A stretch of 64,000 bases of DNA from JANNYA01 sp031422315 (GCA_031422315.1 JANOQN010000014.1:1-64000); one strand, 5' to 3'; numbered from the stretch's first letter, positions 1 to 8,673 are shown. Numbers and translations: made by a program. Notes: generated from the letters alone by a model not told the origin.

Positions 1-280
1 ATCGGATCGCAATCTTGCCTAAGTGCAATTTCTTGCCGCCTTTTTGACTCACCCATTGGGTGATCTCCACTTTCGGGCGCAAAGCCCTGACCTGCATAGC
101 TTTGCGTGTCATTCGCTTGGGGTCAACTGCGGTTTTTATGTTGATACTCATAAGCTCAAACAGCATGTTTTCACGCCGGCGTTTATCCAGCGGGCCGAGC
201 GGCAACGATTCGGGCTGTTTGGAGATAAAGAAGCAGGTGAAAAGAAGTGGGTCCATGCCGTCACCATATACAGCCGCCAT
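1..280 (-). CDS. Partial unknown protein, N-terminal part, runs off the left edge
   Basis: The minus strand is open from an ATG at 280 (or a second ATG at 256) to the window edge, about 93 codons without a stop. It is Lys/Arg-rich and I do not recognise the family. It would be divergent from the peptidase gene that starts at 299, leaving under 45 bases for two promoters. An internal stretch (PLGPLDKRRRE, then FELM) resembles the post-Walker-B region of the nearby potG product (PLGALDKRLRE, then FELM), but the similarity does not continue. It could be a real gene start, a decayed ABC ATPase fragment, or a chance open frame. Confidence 0.35.
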   Translation of the reverse strand, partial: MAAVYGDGMDPLLFTCFFISKQPESLPLGPLDKRRRENMLFELMSINIKTAVDPKRMTRKAMQVRALRPKVEITQWVSQKGGKKLHLGKIAIR

Positions 281-298
281 TCGCACTATGATCAAACC

Positions 299-967
299 AT
301 GCCAATTATCTTTCTATGTTTGTTGTTCGCCATTATTTTTGCGCCGCAGCTTTGGGTTAAACAAACCCTGAAAAAATATCACCAGCCGCCAGATCGCTAC
401 CGTGGCAGCGGCGCTGAACTTGCGCGCATGCTGTTGGATCTTGAAAACTTGGCGCACGTCACCGTGGAAAAAACAGATCTCGGCGATCATTACGATCCGA
501 TCAAAAAAGCAGTGCGGCTTTCACCGGAGTGTTTTGACGCGCGCTCGCTTACTGCGATTACGGTTGCAGCGCACGAAGTGGGGCATGCGCTGCAAGATCG
601 GGATGCCGACCCGCGCTTGCGTTTGCGAACCTCACTTGCGGTGCTGATGGGCAAACTACAGCCGCTCAACGTTGGTTTTTTGCTAGTAGGGTCGGTTTTG
701 GCGACGGCTTTGGGCAACCCACGCTTGATCGCGTTGATTGTTATTGCTGCGCTGGCAATTCAGCTGCTGAGCACCGTGCTCAATCTGATCACGCTGCCGA
801 TGGAGTGGAACGCAAGTTTTGGCCGCGCGCTGCCCATGCTGCAAACGCACGATATTTTGCTTGATAGCGACCAGCACCACGCGCGGCGTATTCTTCGGGC
901 AGCGGCGCTGACTTATGTCGCCGCCAGCTTGATCTCGGTGTTGTTTTTACTGCGCTGGGTGCGCTGA
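299..967 (+). CDS. Membrane zinc metallopeptidase, YugP-like (peptidase_membr_dep type)
   Basis: The 222-residue product starts MPIIFLCLLFAIIFAPQLWV, a membrane segment. It then has a soluble part with the zinc-binding motif HEVGHALQ (H92, E93, H96) and ends with two or three more hydrophobic segments at about 120-165 and 200-220. This order, TM-HExxH-TM-TM, and the length match the putative neutral zinc metallopeptidases of the YugP family, which are inner-membrane proteins of unknown substrate. The frame stays open upstream to position 23, but only the ATG at 299 places the leading membrane helix at the N-terminus, and the upstream residues look non-coding. It converges on potH, with a hairpin between them. 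Confidence 0.8.
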   Translation: MPIIFLCLLFAIIFAPQLWVKQTLKKYHQPPDRYRGSGAELARMLLDLENLAHVTVEKTDLGDHYDPIKKAVRLSPECFDARSLTAITVAAHEVGHALQDRDADPRLRLRTSLAVLMGKLQPLNVGFLLVGSVLATALGNPRLIALIVIAALAIQLLSTVLNLITLPMEWNASFGRALPMLQTHDILLDSDQHHARRILRAAALTYVAASLISVLFLLRWVR

Positions 968-1001
968 GCGAAGGTGCATATATTCCCAATATGACCTTCG
1001 C
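968..1001. terminator. Hairpin between convergent genes
   Basis: An inverted repeat starts right after the peptidase stop codon: GCGAAGGT pairs with ACCTTCGC, and inside it CATAT pairs with ATATG around a 7-base loop. There is no long T-run on either side. It lies between two convergent genes and could end transcription from both. Confidence 0.5.
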
Positions 1002-1040
1002 CAATTCCAAATTAGGCCCTTTGAGATACTTGCAACACCC

Positions 1041-2024
1041 TCACCGCTTCCGCTCCGTAAAATACGTGTTCTGCACATACTCAAACACCAGCAGCGGCAG
1101 CACGATCAAAATCAGCATGGCAATTGCAATACTCGATGCCAGCGGCCAGTGCGTGTTGCTGAAAAATTCGTTCCAGAGTACGCGACCAATCATCAAACTA
1201 TCCGGGCCGCCTAGAATATCGGGGATGACAAACTCGCCCATGGTCGGGATAAACACCAGCAGGCTGCCGGCGATGATTCCGGGCAGTGATAGCGGCAAGG
1301 TTATGCGGAAAAACGCCGACAGCGGTTTACAGCCTAGATCTGCGGCAGCTTCTAGTAGCGTGTTGTCGAGTTTGACCAGTGTGGCAACGAGCGGCAGCAC
1401 CATAAAAGGTAGATAGCTGTAGACCAAGCCTAGGTAGACGGCGGCATCGGTGTTGAGCACGCGCAGCGGCTCGGAGATAACGCCGAGCGTCATCAGCGTG
1501 TTGTTGATAATGCCGCTGTCTTTTAATAGGCCGAGCCAGGCGTAAGTGCGCAGCAGGCTGGATGTCCAAAACGGCAACACGACCATCATCAGCAGGATTA
1601 AGCGCCGATCTGGCCGGGCACGGGCAATTCCGTAGGCCATTGGGAAGCCCAGAATCAGCGCCAAAATAGTGGAGATAGCGGCGGTTTTCAGCGAGTTTAA
1701 AAATGCGTCGCGGTAAAGCTCGTCCTCCATCAGCAGCTGGTAGTTTTCAGTGCTGAGCGTGAGTTTTAATTTGTACGGCTCATCCGGATTTTCGCCCGGC
1801 ATTTGCAGTACTGAGGTATACGGCGGCTGCGCCATTTCCGGTTCGGTGAAGCTGATTTTTAACACGATTAAAAGCGGCGCTAAAAAGAATAGCCCGAGCC
1901 ACAGCATCGGGAACGCCACCACCAAATAGCGCCCGCGCTGTCTATGGATGCCGCGCCCTAAATCGTCGAATCGGCGAAATAGAATGCGAACGAAGTCGCT
2001 TGCGAGTTGCCAGACGTTGCTCAA
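1041..2024 (-). CDS. potH: Polyamine ABC transporter permease PotH
   Basis: Inner-membrane permease of a putrescine/spermidine-type ABC importer, about 327 residues with six expected membrane spans. The binding-protein-dependent permease signature is seen as EAAADLGCKPLSAFFRITLP, the loop that contacts the ATPase. No ATG fits near the front. A TTG at 2024, eight bases after GGAAG, gives a start 13 bases after the potG stop codon, so the two are probably translated together. It is third in the minus-strand operon potF-potG-potH. The partner permease gene potI, normally next, is absent: a convergent peptidase gene follows instead. Confidence 0.9.
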   Translation of the reverse strand: MSNVWQLASDFVRILFRRFDDLGRGIHRQRGRYLVVAFPMLWLGLFFLAPLLIVLKISFTEPEMAQPPYTSVLQMPGENPDEPYKLKLTLSTENYQLLMEDELYRDAFLNSLKTAAISTILALILGFPMAYGIARARPDRRLILLMMVVLPFWTSSLLRTYAWLGLLKDSGIINNTLMTLGVISEPLRVLNTDAAVYLGLVYSYLPFMVLPLVATLVKLDNTLLEAAADLGCKPLSAFFRITLPLSLPGIIAGSLLVFIPTMGEFVIPDILGGPDSLMIGRVLWNEFFSNTHWPLASSIAIAMLILIVLPLLVFEYVQNTYFTERKR

Positions 2025-2037
2025 AGGTTCGCTTCCA

Positions 2038-3216
2038 TCAGTCGGCCAACACTGCGCCGCCGTCGGTTTCCCAAACGAGATACAGCTCATCGTCCCAGTC
2101 ATAATGCGGATGCGCGAGCCTTTGCCAGTGCGTTTCCTGTACGCGCATTACGGCATTAGTGCCTTCTATTTGTACGTGATACACCGACACATCGCCCTGA
2201 TACGCCATCTCAGTCACCCGGCCGCGCACCCAGTTGGTGGCGGATTCCGGCAGTGCATCTAACACGTCCAGCTTTTCCGGCCGCACTGCAACCGATACCG
2301 GCGTACCCTCAGGCAGCGGCTGCGGGTGCTTCATAAAAATGCGCCGTGCATACCCGGGGGCATCAATTTCTACCAATTCACCGACCTGCCCTGCGACTCG
2401 GCCTTCAATAATATTGACCGAGCCAATGAATTCCGCGACGAAGCGATTGGCCGGGAATTCGTACAAATTGGCGGGCGTATTCACTTGCGCAATCCGCCCG
2501 GCATTCATGACCGCAACTCGGGTCGACATCGTCATGGCTTCTTCTTGATCGTGCGTGACCGTGATGAAGGTAGTGCCAATCTGATCTTGGATATTCATTA
2601 GCTCAAACTGCGTATGCTCGCGCAGGCGTTTATCGAGCGCGCCGAGCGGCTCGTCGAGCAGCAATAGTTTGGGCTGCTTGGCAAGCGCACGGGCAAGTGC
2701 AACGCGCTGGCGCTGGCCGCCCGAAAGCTGATCGGGTTTGCGCGCGCCAAAGCCTTCCAGCTTCACCAAAGCCAGCATTTCCTGCACTCGCGCGTCAATC
2801 GCCGAGCCGCGCATGCCATCTTGCTTGAGCCCAAAGCCAATGTTTTGCGCCACATTCATGTGCGGAAACAGCGCATAGCTTTGGAACATCATATTGACTG
2901 GGCGCTCGTACGGTGGCGTATTCGTGACATCCACGCCGTCAATCAAAATTCGCCCTGATGTGGGTGTTTCCAAACCCGCCAACATGCGCAGCAGCGTGCT
3001 TTTACCGCAGCCGGAGCCGCCAAGGAGCGAGAAAAACTCGCCTTGGTAAATGTCTACCGACACATCGTCGACCGCATAGGTATTGCCAAACGTTTTGGTC
3101 ACGTTTTGCACGCGCACAAACGGCTTGGCGCGCACATCTTGCCAGGGCGGGGTTTTTGCGGCTTCGTCACGACCACCCACCGGAATGCGCGCGGTCAAGC
3201 CATTGCTGATTGCCAC
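2038..3216 (-). CDS. potG: Polyamine ABC transporter ATPase PotG/PotA
   Basis: ATP-hydrolysing subunit of the importer, 392 residues. Walker A is GGSGCGKST, the ABC signature is LSGGQRQRVALARAL, Walker B is LLLLDEPLGALD, and the switch histidine lies in TVTHDQEEAM. The C-terminal third fits a TOBE domain of the CysA/PotA kind. The start is a GTG at 3216, two bases after the potF stop codon. It is likely cytoplasmic at the membrane, bound to PotH and to a second permease that is not encoded here. PotG is preferred over PotA because potF is adjacent; the families are close. Confidence 0.92.
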   Translation of the reverse strand: MAISNGLTARIPVGGRDEAAKTPPWQDVRAKPFVRVQNVTKTFGNTYAVDDVSVDIYQGEFFSLLGGSGCGKSTLLRMLAGLETPTSGRILIDGVDVTNTPPYERPVNMMFQSYALFPHMNVAQNIGFGLKQDGMRGSAIDARVQEMLALVKLEGFGARKPDQLSGGQRQRVALARALAKQPKLLLLDEPLGALDKRLREHTQFELMNIQDQIGTTFITVTHDQEEAMTMSTRVAVMNAGRIAQVNTPANLYEFPANRFVAEFIGSVNIIEGRVAGQVGELVEIDAPGYARRIFMKHPQPLPEGTPVSVAVRPEKLDVLDALPESATNWVRGRVTEMAYQGDVSVYHVQIEGTNAVMRVQETHWQRLAHPHYDWDDELYLVWETDGGAVLAD

Positions 3217-3218
3217 TG

Positions 3219-4325
3219 CTATTTGCCGCTCTTGATTTTGGTCCAGGCGCGGTTGCGCGCGCGCTGATCGGTTGAAGTTGGCGCTACATCATCGACCATT
3301 TTTGCCAGCGTGGCGGGCGGTGGGTAAATGCCTGGATCGTTACGAATATCAGCGGCCAATAGCGGCGTCGAATCCTTATTGCCATTCGGGTAGCGAATTG
3401 CGTTTGATATGCCAGCGATCACTTTCGGATCAAGCAAATAGTTGATAAACGCGTGCGCTTCAGGAATATGCCCGGCATCTTTCGGGATAGCGATCACGTC
3501 CATATTGCGAATTGCGCCTTCGCTTGGTATCAAAAACCGCACGTCCTGGCCGTTTTTGGCTTCGATTGCTCGGTCGCGCGCCTGTAAAATATCGCCCGAG
3601 TAACCAAGCGCTAGGCAAATATCGCCATTCGCCAAATCATCAATATAGCGGCTCGAATTAAAGTAGCGCACGTTCGGGCGAATCGCCCCGTAGAGTTTCG
3701 CCACCGCGTCTAAGTCAGCCTTGGCGCCGCTTTTTGCCGGCTTACCCAGGTAAATCAGTGCCGCACCGAGCGTTTCCGTTTCATCATCCAACACTGCAAT
3801 ACCGCAACCTTTGAGCTTGGCGGTGGTGGCAGGATCAAACAGCAGCTTCCAAGTGTCGAGCTTGGCCGTCGTGCCGAGTAACGCTTGGACTTTTTTGATG
3901 TTCACGCCCAAACCCGTCACCGTCCACATATACGGCACGATGTAGCCATTTTGTGGATCAAAATCACGAAAACTGGCCATCATGACCGGATCTAGCGATT
4001 TGAAATTCGGCAGCAGCGCTTTATTGAGTGGAGCGTAAAGCTTGGCACGAATGTGATTCGCCGCAAACGGCCGAGCGGACGGGAAAATCACGTCGTAGCC
4101 GCTCTTACCCGCTAATAGCTTGCTCGATAAGATTTCATTGCTGTCATAGACGTCGTAAACCACTTTGATGCCGGATTGCTTTTGAAACTGCGCTACCGCT
4201 TCATCGGTAATGTAATCCGACCAGTTGTAAACGTGGACCACCTTTTGCTGCGCACTGACAGCACCAGCGCAGGCCATCAAAGCAACTCCGAAAACCGATT
4301 TAACTACTGAGGCTATTAAACGCAT
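3219..4325 (-). CDS. potF: Periplasmic polyamine-binding protein PotF/PotD
   Basis: Solute-binding protein that captures putrescine or spermidine in the periplasm and hands it to the PotG-PotH transporter. The 368 residues begin with a Sec signal peptide cleaved near AVSA-QQ. The mature protein opens with VVHVYNWSDYITDEAVAQF, typical of PotD/PotF. The ATG at 4325 is preceded by GGAG at a good distance and keeps the signal peptide intact; a TTG four codons earlier is less likely. First gene of the operon; its promoter must lie in 4326-4666. Confidence 0.92.
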   Translation of the reverse strand: MRLIASVVKSVFGVALMACAGAVSAQQKVVHVYNWSDYITDEAVAQFQKQSGIKVVYDVYDSNEILSSKLLAGKSGYDVIFPSARPFAANHIRAKLYAPLNKALLPNFKSLDPVMMASFRDFDPQNGYIVPYMWTVTGLGVNIKKVQALLGTTAKLDTWKLLFDPATTAKLKGCGIAVLDDETETLGAALIYLGKPAKSGAKADLDAVAKLYGAIRPNVRYFNSSRYIDDLANGDICLALGYSGDILQARDRAIEAKNGQDVRFLIPSEGAIRNMDVIAIPKDAGHIPEAHAFINYLLDPKVIAGISNAIRYPNGNKDSTPLLAADIRNDPGIYPPPATLAKMVDDVAPTSTDQRARNRAWTKIKSGK

Positions 4326-4666
4326 GAGAGTCTCCAAATGAAATTTCAGGGCGCAGCGCCCGACCAGCTTGGAGTGTCGGAACGAATCGGGCTGGCGTCA
4401 ATGAAATTTTGATGGTTTGGGGGGATTTCATCGCCTTGATTGCGAAGATTGCCTTTAAAGTTGATCCTGGTCGATGAGCACGATCCGTGCAGCTCAAGCG
4501 CGATCACCATTCGTCAGGAATAATTGCACACTGAAAGTTGGCGGCACCCTGGCGTTTGCCAGGCTAAAATTGTTGTCTTACTCTGCAAGCTGGAATCACA
4601 CCCAATAGCCAATCGCCCAACAACCCGGCATGATCCGTAGCCTCCCTGCCGATCTTCGAGCCCATC
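4326..4666. promoter_or_regulatory. Divergent intergenic region, pot operon / MFS gene
   Basis: About 340 bases between divergent potF and the MFS gene, so both promoters should be here. A hairpin CCTGGC-GTTT-GCCAGG occupies 4548-4563 and could be an operator or a short terminator. I see no convincing -35/-10 pair and no small gene. Confidence 0.4.
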
Positions 4667-5893
4667 ATGACAACTTCGCCCAATCGATCTTGGATGCTTA
4701 GCTACCACGGCGTAATCGCGCTCATGGGCTTACTGATTTTGCTGATCAGTAACGGCATGGTGCTGAGTGGATTGACCCCGTTTCGTTTTGCGTTTGCGGA
4801 AAAATATGGCTGGCAAATGCAGCAAATGACTTTTGCCGATTTAATTACTTTTGGCGTGGTTGGCCTGCTGGCGCCGAGTGTAGGCGGCATTATTGACCGC
4901 TTTGGCGTGCGCAAATTAATTATGGCCGGTGGTTTGGTGCTTGCGCTGGCATATTTCCTTTACAGCAAAGTTACCACGCTGACCGGCATGTATTTGGTGC
5001 ACGCGCTATTTGGCGTGGCGGTGGCGTTCGCTGGATTGGTTCCGGCATCGCGTTTGATTGGCCGCTGGTTTGAGCAAAAGCGCGGCACCGCGATGGGCAT
5101 CGCGCTTGCAGGCTCGTCGATTGCCAGCTTTGTGTTTTACCCGCTGGCGGTGAAATTTATTGCGCAAAGTGGCACCACTGATGCCTTTCAAAAGCTGGCC
5201 TGGGGCGGCATTGTTTTGATCATTCTGACTTTCCTCTTCGTGCGCGATCAGCCCGAAGATAAAGGCCTGCTGGCTTATGGCCAACAACCGCGCGCGCCCG
5301 GAAGCTCCGTTGAATTACCCGGCGCGGAGTTTAGCGTCGCGATTCGCTCACTCTCATTTTGGTGCTTAGCACTGGGCGCTTCCATGACGTTTTTCGCCAT
5401 GCTCGGAACGCTGTATAACCTGCCTGCGCATTTGGTCGATTTAGGGTTCGATCGCGTGTCAGCCGGTAAAGGCCTGCAAGCGATGCTGACGGCTGCGCTG
5501 GTCGGTAAATTTTTGTTTGGTTTTTTGAGCGACTACGCACCGCCGAAGAAGGTCTATATCGCGAATCTTGCGCTGATGGCGCTGGGCGCATTGCTCATTG
5601 CGCTGGCGGATAAACAGAGCATTCTTTACGCCGTGGCGTTCTTCGGGCTCGGCTGGGGCGGGCTTTACACCATGTTGCAACTTCTAGCAGTGGAGTCATT
5701 CGGATTAAAAGCGGCAGGCCGGGTCATGGGCACAATTGCGGTTTTTGACGCAGTCGGCGGTGGCTTAGGCAGCTTTGCGATGGGCGTCATCAAAACCCAA
5801 ACTGGCAGCTACACCGCCGCGTTTTATTTGATGTTTGGCTTGATTAGCATTGGTTTTTTGGCGGCATTTCGGGTTAGGAAGTTGGCGTTTTAG
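4667..5893 (+). CDS. Major facilitator superfamily transporter
   Basis: A 408-residue inner-membrane protein with about 12 hydrophobic spans in two halves. The MFS motif A-like loop between spans 2 and 3 reads GGIIDRFGVRKLI, and the matching loop in the second half reads GFLSDYAPPKK. The fold and length resemble the oxalate/formate and monocarboxylate transporter branch. The substrate cannot be named. It stands alone, divergent from the pot operon, and is followed by a repeat element. The ATG at 4667 has only a weak ribosome binding site. Confidence 0.8.
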   Translation: MTTSPNRSWMLSYHGVIALMGLLILLISNGMVLSGLTPFRFAFAEKYGWQMQQMTFADLITFGVVGLLAPSVGGIIDRFGVRKLIMAGGLVLALAYFLYSKVTTLTGMYLVHALFGVAVAFAGLVPASRLIGRWFEQKRGTAMGIALAGSSIASFVFYPLAVKFIAQSGTTDAFQKLAWGGIVLIILTFLFVRDQPEDKGLLAYGQQPRAPGSSVELPGAEFSVAIRSLSFWCLALGASMTFFAMLGTLYNLPAHLVDLGFDRVSAGKGLQAMLTAALVGKFLFGFLSDYAPPKKVYIANLALMALGALLIALADKQSILYAVAFFGLGWGGLYTMLQLLAVESFGLKAAGRVMGTIAVFDAVGGGLGSFAMGVIKTQTGSYTAAFYLMFGLISIGFLAAFRVRKLAF

Positions 5894-5931
5894 GATTGTT
5901 TTAGCGGTATTTCCGCGTGATTAGTTGCCTT

Positions 5932-6145
5932 ATCGTCATTCCCGCGCAGGCAAGAACCCAGTCATCTCATCATCCCTGCACGCTTTCAATCTACCTCGTC
6001 ATCCCCGCGCAGGCGGGGATCCAGCACAGGTGTCAATGTAGCGCAAGTTATCTTAAAAGCACCGAAAACTGCGCGTTTTTACGCTGACGCGCACCGTTAG
6101 TTTGGCGAGCCTGGATCCCAGCCTGCGCGGGGATAACGAGGTAGA
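5932..6145. repeat. Inverted-repeat (MITE-like) element, family A copy 1
   Basis: A 156-base element at 5990-6145 has ends of 35 bases that are inverted copies with two mismatches: left begins TCTACCTCGTCATCCCCGCG, right ends CGCGGGGATAACGAGGTAGA. The core (about 85 bases) has no reading frame. A degraded extra left end (TCGTCATTCCCGCGCAGGCA) lies at about 5934-5953. Related copies are at 43489-43593, 55188-55340 and 59146-59190. It fills most of the gap between the MFS gene and purM and may also act as a terminator in RNA form. Confidence 0.8.
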
Positions 6146-6256
6146 CTACTGTCGCGCGAGAATGGTGGCGAAGAAGACCGCAAGCGCCAGCAAAATCGAC
6201 TGCCTGCTTGGTGATGATCTATCATCCAGCCCACTTCACACTTTTCGAGCAACTCA

Positions 6257-7279
6257 ATGGGCTTAACCTACAAAGATTCGGGCGTTGATATTGACGCTGG
6301 CAGCGATTTAGTCGAGCGCATCAAGCCTGCGGTGGCGCGCACGCGCCGGGCTGAGGTAATGTCAGGTTTAGGCGGCTTTGGCGCACTATTTGCGCTGAAA
6401 AAGTACGATGAGCCGGTATTAGTCAGCGGCACCGATGGCGTCGGCACTAAGCTAAAGCTTGCGCAAATGCTTGGCTGGCATGACAGCATTGGCATTGACT
6501 TGGTTGGCATGTGCGTCAATGACGTACTCGTGCAGGGCGCTGAGCCTTTGTTTTTTCTCGATTATTTTGCCACTGGCAAGCTGGACGTTGACGCCGCTGC
6601 CCGAGTTGTTATCGGCATTGCGAAAGGCTGCGAGCTAGCAGGCTGCGCGCTGATTGGCGGAGAAACTGCGGAAATGCCAGATATGTACGGCGCTGGCGAA
6701 TATGATTTAGCGGGTTTTTGCGTCGGCGCGGTTGAGCGGCGCGCGCTGATCGACGGGCAAAAGATTAAAACCGGGGATCGGCTTATTGGTGTGGCAAGTT
6801 CTGGCCCACATTCAAACGGCTATTCGCTGATTCGCAAAATCCTAAAACATGCCGATGCCGACTTAGAAATCGAACTGGCCGACGGCACTAGGTTGTGCGA
6901 TGCGTTGATGGCACCGACGACTATTTACGTCAAGCCCATCCTTAAACTTCTCGCGCAACACGCTATTCCTGGCATGGCGCATATCACTGGCGGCGGGCTT
7001 ACCGAAAACATTATTCGCGTCGTGCCTGATGGTTTGGGTTTAGCGATTGACCCCAAAGCTTGGCCGTTGCCTGGCGTGTTCAACTGGCTGCAAACTGCGG
7101 GCGAGGTGTCGGATACGGAAATGCGCCGCACCTTCAATTGCGGGATTGGTTTTGTGGTGATCGTGCCTCCTGAAGACCAGCACGCGGTGCAAGCGTTTTT
7201 AGCAGGCGAAGGCTTACAAAGTTGGAACATCGGTGCGGTTGAGCCTTGTGATGCGGCTGAGCGAGTTCGCTATGTTTGA
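6257..7279 (+). CDS. purM: Phosphoribosylformylglycinamidine cyclo-ligase (AIR synthase)
   Basis: Cytoplasmic enzyme of de novo purine synthesis: it closes the imidazole ring of FGAM with ATP to give aminoimidazole ribotide. The 340-residue length is that of bacterial PurM. The conserved N-terminal sequence MGLTYKDSGVDIDAGSDLVE and the ATP-site motif GTDGVGTKLKLA are present, followed by CVNDVLVQGAEPLFFLDYFA and GGGLTENI. In many bacteria purN follows; here a toxin-antitoxin-like module follows instead, so purM seems to be alone. Confidence 0.97.
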   Translation: MGLTYKDSGVDIDAGSDLVERIKPAVARTRRAEVMSGLGGFGALFALKKYDEPVLVSGTDGVGTKLKLAQMLGWHDSIGIDLVGMCVNDVLVQGAEPLFFLDYFATGKLDVDAAARVVIGIAKGCELAGCALIGGETAEMPDMYGAGEYDLAGFCVGAVERRALIDGQKIKTGDRLIGVASSGPHSNGYSLIRKILKHADADLEIELADGTRLCDALMAPTTIYVKPILKLLAQHAIPGMAHITGGGLTENIIRVVPDGLGLAIDPKAWPLPGVFNWLQTAGEVSDTEMRRTFNCGIGFVVIVPPEDQHAVQAFLAGEGLQSWNIGAVEPCDAAERVRYV

Positions 7280-7316
7280 GGCGGGCTGAACCGAGCAAAA
7301 GACCGCTTGATGAGTC

Positions 7317-7409
7317 GTATGCTGTTTGCATATAGCAAATAACAGTGAATTTTCTTTTGACAGCCTTTATTTTCTTACCGTATGCTATATGCATATCGCA
7401 TACGAGGAG
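7317..7409 (+). promoter_or_regulatory. Promoter with two palindromic operators for the wHTH/nucleotidyltransferase pair
   Basis: A near-consensus promoter is visible: TTGACA at 7357-7362, an 18-base spacer, TATGCT at 7381-7386. The -10 lies inside a palindrome at 7380-7403 (GTATGC...GCATAC with centre ATATGCATAT). A related half-conserved copy (GTATGCTGTTTGCATATAGC) lies at 7317-7336, upstream of the -35. Such paired sites covering the promoter fit autorepression by the first gene product, which has an HTH-like fold. GAGGAG at 7404-7409 is the ribosome binding site. Confidence 0.7.
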
Positions 7410-7414
7410 TATTC

Positions 7415-7975
7415 GTGGCACTCAAAACTCAGACAATGGTTACACGCAATCAGCACCGACAATGGATGCTAAAGCCGCAGGATTTGGTCGTTGCTTTTAA
7501 ACTCGCGGTTTTCAAAGACAAACCACTGAGCTATCAGGAATTGGCGCGTCAGCTGCACCTATCCGCATTTGAGGCTCACGCAGCAGTACAACGCTTACTG
7601 GCTACGCGACTGGTTTCTGAAGTAGTTGGCATTGGTCCGGTTCGAGCCGCATTTGCAGATTTCGTCTGTTTTGGCGCTTTGTACGCTTATCCTGCGGTTC
7701 GAACAGAAAATACCATTGGCATGCCGACCGCTTACGGCGTTGAACCAATGAAATCACTGGTGCTCTACGGCGGAGAATCTGCGCCTGTATGGCCATACGA
7801 ATATGGCAAGGCGCGCGGAATGGGCGTATTGCCTCTGTATGAAAAAGTACCGCTCGCCGCGATGCAAGATGAGGCTTTATACGAGTTACTCGCGCTATTC
7901 GATGCATTAAGAATAGGGCAAGCTCGTGAGCGCGAATTGTCGGGGCGGCTGCTACGAGAGAGGTTGGCAAAATGA
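7415..7975 (+). CDS. Winged-helix protein, probable antitoxin/regulator of nucleotidyltransferase module
   Basis: A 186-residue cytoplasmic protein. The segment at about 20-70 (LSYQELARQLHLSAFEAHAAVQRL) looks like a helix-turn-helix of the winged type, likely to bind the palindromes upstream. The rest shows no domain I can name. The start is taken as GTG at 7415, five bases after GAGGAG; an in-frame ATG at 7382 lies inside the -10 box and is rejected. The end overlaps the next gene by four bases (ATGA), the usual arrangement for an antitoxin followed by its toxin. The antitoxin role is inferred from context. Confidence 0.7.
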   Translation: MALKTQTMVTRNQHRQWMLKPQDLVVAFKLAVFKDKPLSYQELARQLHLSAFEAHAAVQRLLATRLVSEVVGIGPVRAAFADFVCFGALYAYPAVRTENTIGMPTAYGVEPMKSLVLYGGESAPVWPYEYGKARGMGVLPLYEKVPLAAMQDEALYELLALFDALRIGQARERELSGRLLRERLAK

Positions 7976-8673
7976 TCCAGCCCTTTGAACGCATCATGGC
8001 GCACGTTGAAGCCGTCGCAAGCGCTATCGGCCCGCTACGCGAACGCTTGGTATTCGTTGGTGGCTGTGCTGTTAGTTTATTGGTTACCCAGGTGCGCGCG
8101 CAGCCGATTCGAATGACAGCTGACGTTGACTTAGTTGCTGAAATATCAACGCTTAGCGAGTTTATTGAGTTGGAGAAGCAGTTTAGGTCGCTCGGCTTTA
8201 ACAATGATCTTTCAGCCAATGCGCCAATTTGCAGGTGGCGCAAAGGCGATTTAATTGTCGATTTATTGCCTTCAAATGGAACTATTTTTGGTTTCCATAA
8301 CCGCTGGTATGTCCAAGCAGTACAAAGCGCAGTGCGCACAGAATTACCTGACAAAAGCCATATTCTTTTAATAGGCGCATCCGCTTTTATTGCAACGAAA
8401 ATTGAAGCATTTAAATCGCGGGGCAAGGGCGATTTTTTAGCAAGTCACGATCTAGAAGACATCATAACGCTCGTAGATGCTCGCGAATCTCTGCTGACGG
8501 AAATTGCCGAGTCTAAGGCCGAACTTCGCATTTTTCTTGCTGAGACAGCACGCAATTGGCTCGCAGATCCAAATTTTATGTCGTCATTACCCGCCCATTT
8601 ACCGCCAGACTCAGCAAGTCAAAAGCGATTGACCCGACTGATTCACGTACTTAATTCAATTGCTGTAACTTAA
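7972..8673 (+). CDS. Nucleotidyltransferase-fold protein, AbiEii-like probable toxin
   Basis: A 233-residue protein with the nucleotidyltransferase pattern: FVGGCAVSLL at about 24-33, then TADVDLV, carrying the paired aspartates expected to bind metal, then a third acidic strand LIVDLLPS. A later segment, IATKIEAFKSRGKGDF...HDLEDII, matches the AbiEii/DUF6036-type group, where the pair K-x-E-A and H-D-L-x-D is conserved. Such enzymes act as toxins by adding nucleotides to tRNA, or in phage defence. It overlaps the upstream winged-helix gene by four bases, so the two form one unit. Confidence 0.75.
   Translation: MIQPFERIMAHVEAVASAIGPLRERLVFVGGCAVSLLVTQVRAQPIRMTADVDLVAEISTLSEFIELEKQFRSLGFNNDLSANAPICRWRKGDLIVDLLPSNGTIFGFHNRWYVQAVQSAVRTELPDKSHILLIGASAFIATKIEAFKSRGKGDFLASHDLEDIITLVDARESLLTEIAESKAELRIFLAETARNWLADPNFMSSLPAHLPPDSASQKRLTRLIHVLNSIAVT

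Noticed and set aside
23..298. N-terminal extension of the zinc peptidase
   Set aside because: The frame is open but gives no signal or family sequence; the natural membrane start is at 299.
5932..6145. CRISPR array
   Set aside because: The repeats are inverted, not regularly spaced direct repeats, and the same ends recur singly in distant places.
7382..7414. ATG at 7382 as start of the winged-helix gene
   Set aside because: It lies inside the -10 box and the palindrome, and lacks a ribosome binding site; GTG 7415 has GAGGAG.
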